Shown here: in pieces, positions 1 to 5,916 of the stretch
How the letters are laid out: each line of letters opens with the position of its first letter
Position numbering within the stretch: the first letter of the stretch is position 1
Source: Verrucomicrobiota bacterium
Lineage (GTDB): Bacteria > Verrucomicrobiota > Verrucomicrobiia > Chthoniobacterales > UBA10450
Direction of reading: 5' to 3'
DNA: 7,749 nt
Assembly: GCA_003219945.1 (NCBI GenBank)
Contig: QHQV01000062.1
Span: forward strand, 1-7,749
Position numbers and translations under genes: made by a program
Notes under the pieces: model-generated
The model's input: the letters and a program-made list of their open reading frames with translations, nothing else
Databases searched by the model: none
Told to the model about the DNA's origin: nothing

Positions 1-30
1 TTGACTCAGTTTCTCGGCGGCATTTCTAAT
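1..30 (+). promoter_or_regulatory. possible sigma70-type promoter
   Basis: TTGACT at 1-6 and TCTAAT at 25-30 each match the sigma70 consensus at five of six positions, with an 18-nt spacer. It could drive the small-protein relic and the lipoprotein gene downstream. It lies at the window edge and such matches arise by chance, so this is a weak call. Confidence 0.22.
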
Positions 31-130
31 GCGAACAAATTCATAACCGTATTGCGCCCAAATTAATCGGCATTGCTGCGGGAGATTCACGGGAATAACA
101 TGCAGCTATGCCAAAAAGCATGTTATCATC

Positions 131-333
131 GACAATCTCAGGAAAGCCGGCTGGAGTTGGGCTGCGTGTCAGCGATTGATTTCAACAGAGAAGAATCTTT
201 GTTGCAGATGCGCACGGACGAAGGAAGGCGCTTTATTGCGCATGCCGACGAAAAGCTCAGCGCGTTTGTTGAACTTGAACCTCAGGTGTTAACGGTGAAT
301 TTTTATCGAGCATCAATTCATGCCGATGACTAA
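131..333 (+). pseudogene. decayed copy (A) of a short DNLKKAGW/RTIWIVDA/ADEKL protein
   Basis: This stretch encodes recognisable pieces of one short protein in three frames. Positions 131-160 read DNLRKAGWSW. From 160 a second frame reads GCVSAIDFN. Positions 189-215 read RRIFVADAH in a third frame. The second frame resumes near 217 with DEGRRF and then HADEKLSAFVELE. The same pieces occur in the relics at 4984-5259 and 5361-5474, which fixes their order. Against the 5361 copy, this one lacks one base in TGGAGTTGGGCTG (152-164), the first frame break. An 86-codon open frame (73-333) spans part of the region but mixes coding and non-coding frames, so I do not call it a gene. An intact version would be about 60 residues. 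Function is unknown. I associate similar sequences with soil Verrucomicrobiota from memory and cannot verify that here. The 3' limit is uncertain, because the in-frame stop at 331-333 lies beyond the last similarity near 275. Confidence 0.6.
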
Positions 334-403
334 TGACAACCGGCGAGTAACTGATCTGAGGTCAGCTGTATTGCTCGGGCTTCCAAGCAGCGTAATCTAC
401 GGC

Positions 404-1063
404 ATGGTTCGCGTGACATCTGGCCGGAACAACTTTGGGCAGGTATGTCTTCTCCTTGGCATCCTGCTTTATGTTGGATGCAAGAAATCGCAGGAGGCGG
501 CGAAAATAACACCAAGCCCACTTTCTCCTGGCCAGATTCAACAGCCCGGTTCAATCCAAGCTAAAATTGAAACCTGTTCGTTGGTGACCAAAGAAGAAGT
601 CGCCGCTATTCAGAAGGCAACCATCACGAACGCGAAGAGCAGCGCTGCGCCAAGCGGTAATTTGGTCATGTCCCAATGTTATTACAGCGCGAAAGAACCA
701 AACATGTCGGTCAGCCTTGCCATTCTTCAACCAAGTTCTCGAAGTACTGCTGGAAGCGAGGCCAGAGACTATTGGGAGAACACGATGCGTGGCTCCGCAG
801 AAGAGTCAGCCGGTGATACGCGACATGATGATGAAGGTAGCCGGAGACGTGAAAAAGCCCAGGAAGAGCAAAAGAGGAATCCAGCGAAGAAGATTGAGGG
901 TGTAGGTGAGGAAGCGTTTTGGAGCGGCAACGGGGTCGGCGGAGCGCTCTACCTTCTCCACAAGAACGTGATCGTCCGGATTAGCGTCGGCGGTCCGGAC
1001 GATCAGGAGACGAAGATCACGAAATCAAAGGCACTGGCCGCAAAGGCGATCGCTAGATTGTGA
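404..1063 (+). CDS. putative lipoprotein of unknown function
   Basis: Read from ATG 404 this is a 219-residue protein with a lipoprotein-like export signal: Arg3 and Arg8, a hydrophobic core VCLLLGILLYVG, then Cys26 followed by KK. The lipobox LYVGC is near-canonical, with Tyr at -3 where L, V or I is usual. A low-complexity P/S/Q linker follows, then a domain starting ETCSLVTKEEV, a second Cys in SQCYY, a highly charged stretch rich in R, E and K, and a conserved-looking end with GVGEEAFW, GGALYLL and ISVGGPDD. The CxLxTxxEV start and paired cysteines recall small extracytoplasmic domains of the DUF3558 style, but I cannot place it in a named family. The frame is also open from ATG 320, which would put 28 residues ahead of the signal peptide, so 404 (or GTG 413) is preferred. 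No clear Shine-Dalgarno precedes any candidate start. It probably sits in a membrane facing the periplasm. It stands alone, about 150 nt before the propeller gene. Confidence 0.75.
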   Translation: MVRVTSGRNNFGQVCLLLGILLYVGCKKSQEAAKITPSPLSPGQIQQPGSIQAKIETCSLVTKEEVAAIQKATITNAKSSAAPSGNLVMSQCYYSAKEPNMSVSLAILQPSSRSTAGSEARDYWENTMRGSAEESAGDTRHDDEGSRRREKAQEEQKRNPAKKIEGVGEEAFWSGNGVGGALYLLHKNVIVRISVGGPDDQETKITKSKALAAKAIARL

Positions 1064-1200
1064 CAATCCCCTAGTCGAATGATTTATTTACAAAAACCGC
1101 CGTTTTGCAGGCGACCGTTCGCGCCCACGAAAGCGAATTCCTAAGTCAGTTCGCCAGCGGACTGAGCTGGGCGGGAGGGCGAAGCCGCAGGTGATCCATC

Positions 1201-1206
1201 TATACT
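1201..1206 (+). promoter_or_regulatory. possible -10 box giving a leaderless transcript
   Basis: TATACT matches the -10 consensus at five of six positions and ends 7 nt before ATG 1214. Transcription from it would start at or next to the A of the start codon, giving an almost leaderless mRNA. That agrees with the lack of a well-placed Shine-Dalgarno; an AGGTGA lies too far upstream, near 1189. No good -35 box is visible 16-18 nt upstream, so the call is tentative. Confidence 0.3.
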
Positions 1207-1213
1207 CCTGCTC

Positions 1214-1480
1214 ATGAAAACAAATTTCTCGTCCTCTGTTTCGGCCCGTTCAACACTCGCTGTTTTGTTTTGCCTGACCGGCATCGGGCTGCTTTGTGTA
1301 ATTCCGTTGATCGGCACCCGCGCGCAGTTGCCAGCTAATCCTGCAACTTTTAGCGGCCAGTCGATGCAATCCAAGCCTATCCATGTTCGTCGGTCCCATC
1401 GGTCTTTACCGTACCGCCAGGGCAGGCGCGAATCATTGTTAATGTCAACGCGACCGTTCCGACAAACGACCTCGCTGTGA
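1214..1480 (+). pseudogene. signal-peptide 5' part of the propeller gene, split off by a frameshift
   Basis: From ATG 1214 the frame encodes a convincing export signal: Lys2 and Arg12, a long hydrophobic core (about residues 15-34), then TRAQ and a mature start LPANPATFSGQ. After about residue 54 the frame turns into Arg/Ser-rich sequence unlike the start and stops at 1478-1480. The downstream frame is open from 1354 and reads PSVFTVPPGQARIIVNVNA before its first possible start, GTG 1477, which is plausible secreted beta-domain sequence. The simplest reading is one gene, 1214-4122 (about 968 residues), with a one-base deletion or two-base insertion between about 1370 and 1390. A deleted A in CCTATCC would do it. 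No slippery heptamer is visible, so programmed frameshifting is unlikely. The TGA of this frame overlaps GTG 1477 as GTGA, so re-initiation is possible, but it would yield a body without a signal peptide. Confidence 0.7.
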
Positions 1481-4122
1481 CGCTGCTACAAGGGACTGGA
1501 GCAACTGCGCAATTCCTTCACACTGAAGACAATGGCGTTGGCAACGAGGTGTTCGTATATGAGCCTGCGGGAGGAGTTCTGCCGGGCAATTATAGCGTGC
1601 AAGTGTGCGCATCCTCGAACCCGCTCGCCCCGTTTGCGCAGCCTTATACCTACGCTGGAACTTTTACGTATAACGACACGGCCGTTTCGGTATCATGTCC
1701 ACCAAACTTCACTGAAACGCTGCCAGCCGCGCCGGTAGCGAGCGGCGCGAAAGTGGGCTACGAGAACTTCGAAGCACCAGGCGTTCTGACGCAAATCACG
1801 CAGACTAGCTCGGGTGCCTTTACCGTTGAATACCTGGGCCACAGCGCGATTGAACCTTCGATCGGAGTTAACTGGCGGACGGGAGCGGTTAACTACAAAT
1901 CCGATTTGGAGACACTGTTTGTAACATTCGGGGCCAATGGCCTGGCAAGCTGGGTAAATCGGCGCGCCCCTACCTCCCAGTTCATCGACTCCGATCCAAT
2001 CGGATTCACCGATCGCGACACCGGCCGTGTCTTTGTAAGCGAGCTGACGCTGCTCTCCCCCGATACGGTCAAGATCTCCTACACCGACAATGACGGGCAG
2101 ACCTGGGTCCCCGATCAAACCGGTGGGATCGCGTCGGCCGTAGACCATGAAACGATTGGCGGCGGGCCCTATCACGCGCCACTCACTTCGCCGCCCCCAC
2201 CGGCTTACCCGAATGCGGTCTATTATTGCTCCCAGGATTTGGAAACAGCGCTCTGTTCGCGCAGCGATGATGGCGGGCTCACTTACGGTCCTTCGATTCC
2301 GATGTATGTCGGCACTCAGTGCGGCGGATTACACGGCCATGTGAAGGTGGCGCCTGACGGGACCGTTTACGTCCCCAATCGTGACTGCAGCGGCACCCAA
2401 TCGGTCGTGGTATCGGAAGACAATGGCGTGACATGGGCGATTCGGCCGGTGAACACTTGCACTTACGCTGCCAAGCCGTCCCTCATTGGCCAGGGTGATG
2501 ATCCGGCATTGAGTATCGATGCATCCGGCCGCGTCTATTTCGCTTTTTCTAACTTTGGAACCAGTGCCGGCGTAGCGGTATCAGAGGATAAGGGTAACAC
2601 TTGGAGAAATATGTTCGATGTGGGCGCCGCCTACGGGGTCCATAATGTTGCCTTTCCGACAGCGACGGCGGGTGATGCTGGTCGCGCCGCCGTGGCGTTT
2701 TACGGCTCAACTACGCGTAACGGAACTTCGACCGGCAACTCGAACGACACAACCTTTACCGGCGTGTGGCACCTCTACGTCGCGCACACGTTCGACGGCG
2801 GCAACACATGGACAGTTTCCGATGCGACACCGACCATGCCAATGCAACGCGGTGGCCTCTTGCGCGGTGGGGGAGCCGATACAGTCCGCAATCTGTGCGA
2901 CTTCTTCGACATGACTACGGATGCGCAGGGTCGCGTGCTGGTCGGTTACGATAACGGCTGCGCTGGTGGTCCGTGCTCGCAAGCGTTGCCCACGGCGCAC
3001 GGGAATGCCTACTCGGTTGCAGCCACTATCGCTCGCCAGTCGAGCGGCCGACGAATGCTCGGCGCGTTTGATCCGACCGCTCCCACCTCCGTGCCGGGCA
3101 TGCCATTCGTGACGCAGCGGCGCGTCAACGGCGTTGTCCACCTCGGATGGAATGAGGCGGACACCGGTAATCTGCCTATCACTAAATATCGGATCCTGCG
3201 TGGTATATCGCGCGGAGCCGAAACGGTCCTGACGAACATTTCCGGTTCACCGACAAGTTATGACGACATGACCGCCACCGATCCGACGAAGACGTATTAC
3301 TACAAGGTCGTTGCCTTCAACAGGGCTGGGCAGTCGGTGCCAAGCAATGAAGTTGCGGCGCCGTTTGTCGGTACCACATGTGATGGGTTGATTATCCACC
3401 GAAATGATCCAAGCCATCCAGAGGCTACCGGTGGTTACATCTTAACAGCGGCGCCGACTGGTCCGACCCCCGCGCCAGTACCAACGCCACCACCCGGCAG
3501 CACAGTGCCGCAATTGTTGATCGATTATATTGCGGTTGCGGAACCGCCATCGATGCCCGGGTACTTCATGTTCAAAATGAAAGTTGGCGACCTCTCCAGC
3601 GTACCGCCCAATAGCCGGTGGAGAATAGCCTGGGATTACTCGCCCACATCAAACCCTAACACGCAGATGTATTACGTCGGCATGGCGACTCGTGCGCCCG
3701 GGAATGCGCCCACATTTGAATACGGCACGCTGGGAGATGCTGGAGTTCCAGCCATTCTTCTACTGTCTGAAACACGGCTCGGAGATCTCACCAACGACGG
3801 TGTCAGCCATTATGACAGTGACGGCACAATTACGATGTACGTTCCCAAAGCTGCCGTGACAAATCATCCTGAGCTAGGGCCCGGCGTTGGCAATCCAAGG
3901 GTTGGTGATCTGTTGGGTGCAATTGGCGGTAAGACCATCACTGGCGATACGCCGCAGACAAACACCCTCGAGCGCTCGACGACATTCGTCGATCACACTT
4001 TTGTGAAAGGCAACTCGGACAACAGCTACCCCGCTGCCACTTACGTGGTAGTAGGTAACGTCAGCTGTGGCCCCGCTCCGACACCCACACCCACTCCTAG
4101 GCCTCACCATTCGCCACACTAG
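1477..4122 (+). CDS. secreted sialidase-like Asp-box propeller protein with FN3 domain (main body)
   Basis: This 881-codon frame is the body of a secreted protein; its true coding part begins upstream (see 1214-1480). Domains, counted from GTG 1477: a beta-rich N-terminal region to about 85; a propeller with five Asp-box motifs, TDNDGQTW (203-210), SDDGGLTY (263-270), SEDNGVTW (313-320), SEDKGNTW (369-376) and TFDGGNTW (438-445); a fibronectin type III domain (about 536-630) ending YYYKVVAFNRAGQSVPSNEV; a PT/P linker (about 659-678); an unassigned C-terminal domain (about 680-865); and a PTPTPTP tail. Motifs GGLHGHVKVAPDGTVYVPN and RNLCDFFDMTTD fit proteins usually annotated as the sialidase family. 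I see no FRIP/RIP arginine motif, so sialidase activity is not supported; carbohydrate or protein binding at the surface is as likely. Many cysteines in the propeller suggest disulfides and export. Its stop shares CTAG with the convergent gene on the other strand. Confidence 0.9.
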   Translation: MTLLQGTGATAQFLHTEDNGVGNEVFVYEPAGGVLPGNYSVQVCASSNPLAPFAQPYTYAGTFTYNDTAVSVSCPPNFTETLPAAPVASGAKVGYENFEAPGVLTQITQTSSGAFTVEYLGHSAIEPSIGVNWRTGAVNYKSDLETLFVTFGANGLASWVNRRAPTSQFIDSDPIGFTDRDTGRVFVSELTLLSPDTVKISYTDNDGQTWVPDQTGGIASAVDHETIGGGPYHAPLTSPPPPAYPNAVYYCSQDLETALCSRSDDGGLTYGPSIPMYVGTQCGGLHGHVKVAPDGTVYVPNRDCSGTQSVVVSEDNGVTWAIRPVNTCTYAAKPSLIGQGDDPALSIDASGRVYFAFSNFGTSAGVAVSEDKGNTWRNMFDVGAAYGVHNVAFPTATAGDAGRAAVAFYGSTTRNGTSTGNSNDTTFTGVWHLYVAHTFDGGNTWTVSDATPTMPMQRGGLLRGGGADTVRNLCDFFDMTTDAQGRVLVGYDNGCAGGPCSQALPTAHGNAYSVAATIARQSSGRRMLGAFDPTAPTSVPGMPFVTQRRVNGVVHLGWNEADTGNLPITKYRILRGISRGAETVLTNISGSPTSYDDMTATDPTKTYYYKVVAFNRAGQSVPSNEVAAPFVGTTCDGLIIHRNDPSHPEATGGYILTAAPTGPTPAPVPTPPPGSTVPQLLIDYIAVAEPPSMPGYFMFKMKVGDLSSVPPNSRWRIAWDYSPTSNPNTQMYYVGMATRAPGNAPTFEYGTLGDAGVPAILLLSETRLGDLTNDGVSHYDSDGTITMYVPKAAVTNHPELGPGVGNPRVGDLLGAIGGKTITGDTPQTNTLERSTTFVDHTFVKGNSDNSYPAATYVVVGNVSCGPAPTPTPTPRPHHSPH

Positions 4123-4499
4123 CTCCGCGTAACATGCGTTGCCGAACTCCCCGTGTGTTTCAATTGCGTACCAGCCGCATCGTAAACACGAATCACGATT
4201 GGTGTGAGCGACTGTAGACGTTCGCGTAGCGACGGCGTTTCGTGACAGGTTCCGGTCTTGTCATACCACAGCCTACTGAACGGCAGCGCCTCGAAATCAG
4301 ATTGACGCCGCGTTTGTTTTGTGCGGGCGGACTTCGTAAACGTGCAGCGCCTCGTTCGACGTTTTCGTTTCCGATTGGCCGCCAGCTTTACTCTTTGTGA
4401 TCGCGGCGGTGTGGGGATCTGCTCAGGCTCGGTACGTATAATCGCTGCAATTCGCAGCTTGAATTCCTGAACGCTTTCGACTCGGGTCTGTTGCTTCAT
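4119..4499 (-). CDS. small basic protein of unknown function
   Basis: A 126-residue protein whose ATG overlaps the stop of the upstream gene as ATGA (4496-4499), strong evidence that the pair is translated together. Residues 43-65 form a very basic stretch (RKRKRRTRR, then SARTKQTRR). The C-terminal half has FEALPFSRLWYD (69-80) and IVIRVYDAAG (101-110). From memory these two motifs recur in small uncharacterised proteins of soil Verrucomicrobiota, which I cannot confirm here. There is no signal peptide or membrane segment. The basic stretch might bind nucleic acid or membrane phospholipid, but this is a guess. Its stop codon shares the CTAG palindrome with the propeller gene, so it ends without room for its own terminator. 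Confidence 0.6.
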   Translation of the reverse strand: MKQQTRVESVQEFKLRIAAIIRTEPEQIPTPPRSQRVKLAANRKRKRRTRRCTFTKSARTKQTRRQSDFEALPFSRLWYDKTGTCHETPSLRERLQSLTPIVIRVYDAAGTQLKHTGSSATHVTRS

Positions 4500-4723
4500 T
4501 GCTCAACAGCTTCTCTAACGTTTTCGACCTGCTCCTTTATCGCATTAACTTGCGGATGCACCTCACTGATCAAATCGTGCTCCCTCTGCGAAAGCGTTTC
4601 GACGCGCCTTGTCATTTCATGTAGCTCTTCCAACAAGGCGTCCTGACGGGATGAGATGCGATGCATCCACCAGAAGCACACAGCCCAACAGAGGGTTCCG
4701 ACGCAGCTCAGCACTAATGCCAT
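4496..4723 (-). CDS. small membrane-anchored coiled-coil protein
   Basis: A 75-residue protein with one N-terminal membrane segment (about residues 2-20, LVLSCVGTLCWAVCFWWM) followed by a charged heptad-like helix to the end (from HRISSRQDALLEELHE through VNAIKEQVENVREAVEQ), probably a coiled coil on the cytoplasmic side. It is the first gene of a two-gene unit; its TGA overlaps the next ATG by four bases. No strong Shine-Dalgarno precedes the ATG. Single-helix anchors with a coiled coil usually scaffold or hold a partner at the membrane, and the coupled basic protein is the obvious candidate, but that is inference. I do not recognise a named family. A longer frame overlapping on the same strand looks like a shadow. 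Confidence 0.62.
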   Translation of the reverse strand: MALVLSCVGTLCWAVCFWWMHRISSRQDALLEELHEMTRRVETLSQREHDLISEVHPQVNAIKEQVENVREAVEQ

Positions 4724-4983
4724 TGCGTCGAGATTTTGCAGGGTCGATCCGGTTACGATGATTTGCTGTCGCGGTTACGCGACGGTAGCTCTCTGCTTCA
4801 TATTCGATTGCGCCAAGGATTCGGTTGTGTCGTGAACCTCGAGAGTTCTCAGGTGCCCTTGTAAATCGCCACGTGGCCCTTAAATGAGCACAGCGCCTGG
4901 TGCGTCGGCTATCTTGGACTTTTCCGTTGCTAAAATGGGACGGGAGCGATCTATCTGCCGCCCCAAACACTGCCCCGTAGCAT
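4724..4983. other. intergenic stretch upstream of the minus-strand pair
   Basis: No convincing gene lies between the start of the coiled-coil gene and the next small-protein relic. It holds a perfect 6-bp hairpin at 4768-4783 (GTCGCG, loop GTTA, CGCGAC), which would fall in the 5' leader of the minus-strand pair. I see no clear -35/-10 pair on either strand. An open frame on + starts at ATG 4884 and runs into the relic, but its first 35 residues resemble nothing recognisable. Confidence 0.4.
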
Positions 4984-5259
4984 CCCGGATGGTCTCAGTC
5001 GTTGGCTGTCAACGGCGAACAATCTGGATTGTGGATGCCCCGTCCCGGCGAACGCTTGAAACGATCAACAGCTCGTAGGAGGAAGAAGTGAGCAATAATT
5101 AACAAACTCATATCGACAGTGTAGACACCGTTTGTTATGTGCGCAGCCCGCAAAAAGTAACACTGCTGTCAATCCTTTTATCGGGTCGAACAACTCGTTG
5201 TGTATGCCGACGAAACGCTGATTGCGTTTGCGGAACTGGAATCGGCGATTCGCGCTTGA
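4984..5259 (+). pseudogene. interrupted copy (B) of the short DNLKKAGW/RTIWIVDA/ADEKL protein
   Basis: Two pieces of the same short protein lie in order on +. The first, from CCGGATGG at 4985, aligns with GCCGGATGG of copy C and, after an apparent loss of about a dozen bases, continues at 4992-5039 as VSVVGCQRRTIWIVDA. The second, 5197-5259, reads VVYADETLIAFAELESAIRA and stops at TGA 5257, which gives the natural C-terminus of the family. It shares the 12-mer ATGCCGACGAAA with copy A (242-253 versus 5204-5215). In an uninterrupted gene the pieces should be about eight codons apart; here they are 157 nt apart, so roughly 130 nt of unrelated sequence sits between them. The gene cannot make an intact product. 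The original role is unknown. Confidence 0.6.
5066..5194. other. about 130-nt insertion inside relic B
   Basis: The left flank ends GAAACGAT (to 5065) and the right flank begins TCGTTGTG (5195). Joined, they restore the KRF-VV coding of the short protein (compare AGGCGCTTTATT in copy A), so the sequence between looks inserted. AACAGCTCGT (5067-5076) and AACAACTCGT (5189-5198) form a 9/10 direct repeat at its edges. Inside are AGGAGG (5077-5082) five bases before GTG 5088, which opens a four-codon frame ending at TAA 5100, and an 8-bp inverted repeat TAACAAAC (5100-5107) / GTTTGTTA (5130-5137) enclosing GTGTAGACAC. It is too short for a transposase; a non-autonomous element or random insertion is possible. 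Confidence 0.35.
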
Positions 5260-5360
5260 CTGATGAGTCGGTGCGTTAGCTGCGGACTACGTACAAGAGC
5301 ATTTATCTAAATTCATAATCAAAAACCTGAGATTATTGAAGGCCCGATCAAAGCTCACGA

Positions 5361-5474
5361 TTGAGTACTGACAATCTCAAGAAAGCCGGATGGACTTCGG
5401 GCTGTATCTCAAGCACGGATCACAACGGGCGACAATTTTTCAGTTTTTCGGCGAATGCGGCGGCACAAGGTTAA
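5361..5474 (+). pseudogene. N-terminal fragment (C) of the short DNLKKAGW protein
   Basis: Starting from a possible TTG at 5361 the frame reads DNLKKAGWTSGCISSTDHNGR at 5370-5432, matching copy A (DNLRKAGWSW, GCVSAID). It then diverges into FFSFSANAAAQG and stops at 5472. Nucleotides 5370-5389 match 131-150 of copy A at 19 of 20 positions. This copy keeps frame where A has lost a base (TGGACTTCGGGCTG versus TGGAGTTGGGCTG). The RTIWIVDA and ADEKL parts are missing, so it is a truncated relic. No Shine-Dalgarno is evident. It lies 100 nt after relic B, so the region has collected at least two copies. Confidence 0.55.
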
Positions 5475-5589
5475 GGTGTGCCTGATGGGGCTCGGCCGTC
5501 GCCCTGCTGGTATCGGACTGGGGTTATTGAGTTCATACGCAGCAAGGTCCGCCTCCGCGCTTAACAGGATTCGTCTAAGGACACTTATC

Positions 5590-5621
5590 GCCGGGCAGGA
5601 TTAGAGCTGCCCGGCTTTTTT
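5590..5621 (+). terminator. rho-independent terminator
   Basis: A perfect 9-bp GC-rich stem, GCCGGGCAG (5590-5598) with CTGCCCGGC (5607-5615), has an 8-nt loop GATTAGAG and is followed at once by six T (5616-5621). The T-run makes it a + strand terminator; the other side is not T-rich for the minus strand. No convincing intact + gene precedes it. The nearest are relic C and an unrecognised 39-codon frame (5485-5604) that runs into the stem. Confidence 0.85.
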
Positions 5622-5916
5622 CGCTCCCCACGGCCGAAACGAATGTGAGCGGGAAAAGGTGCTCTCCCGATTGCGTGAGGCGTGCGCGGCACCGGCCCTA
5701 GCGCGGGGAAATCCTCACGGTCGGGCCAAATCCAATCGTGGCCCAGCGCCGCGATTGTATTTGAGCCAGGCTCCGACAAAAACTGTCGTAGGTGCTGGCA
5801 TTGTTAAGCACGACGAGAGTTCACCATTGTTTGAAGCGTGCTCGAGCGTCTCCAATCACATTGCCCTGCCTTTTACTTCCGACACGCGGTAAGTAGATGT
5901 TGGCAGACGCGGCGGC
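5622..5916. other. non-coding stretch between terminator and stress cluster
   Basis: No supported gene. Open frames exist on both strands (64 codons on minus, 77 on plus), but they overlap each other, lack Shine-Dalgarno sequences and cross the hairpin at 5666-5725; the minus frame also crosses the terminator. I see no U-tailed hairpin that would end the minus-strand stress cluster after 5917. Confidence 0.45.
5666..5725. repeat. long imperfect inverted repeat (structured element)
   Basis: CCCGA (5666-5670) and CGTGAGG (5674-5680) pair with CCTCACG (5713-5719) and TCGGG (5721-5725), giving 12 base pairs with a small TTG/G internal loop. The enclosed 32 nt carries a further GCGCGG / CC-TA-GCGC pairing. 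A second short inverted repeat GGGCC / GGCCC (5723-5727, 5740-5744) overlaps its right edge. It could be the core of a small RNA, a REP-like palindrome or a transcript-end structure; there is no U-tract to make it a standard terminator. Confidence 0.35.

Noticed and set aside
320..403. Longer lipoprotein start at ATG 320
   Set aside because: It would place 28 residues before an otherwise well-formed signal peptide, and it begins inside the relic A frame.
1214..1480. Programmed frameshifting in the propeller gene
   Set aside because: No slippery heptamer or downstream stimulatory structure is visible near 1370-1390; a simple indel explains the data.
1693..2175. 160-codon minus-strand frame antisense to the propeller gene
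   Set aside because: Lies wholly inside a strong coding region with Asp-box motifs; typical antisense shadow.
4119..4499. ARTKQT in the basic protein, identical to the start of the histone H3 tail
   Set aside because: Six residues inside an Arg/Lys-rich stretch; position and context differ from H3, so coincidence is the simplest explanation.
4617..4970. 117-codon minus-strand frame overlapping the coiled-coil gene
   Set aside because: Arg/Ser-rich with no domain-like pattern, and it overlaps the better-supported 75-residue protein in another frame.
5077..5102. AGGAGG followed by GTG as a gene start
   Set aside because: The frame stops after four codons, so it is not a gene; kept only as a feature of the insertion.
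5585..5892. Overlapping frames on both strands (64 codons minus, 77 codons plus)
   Set aside because: They overlap each other, lack ribosome sites and cross the hairpin; the minus frame also crosses the terminator. The minus frame reads somewhat protein-like (HDWIWPDREDFPALG), so it is the less certain rejection.
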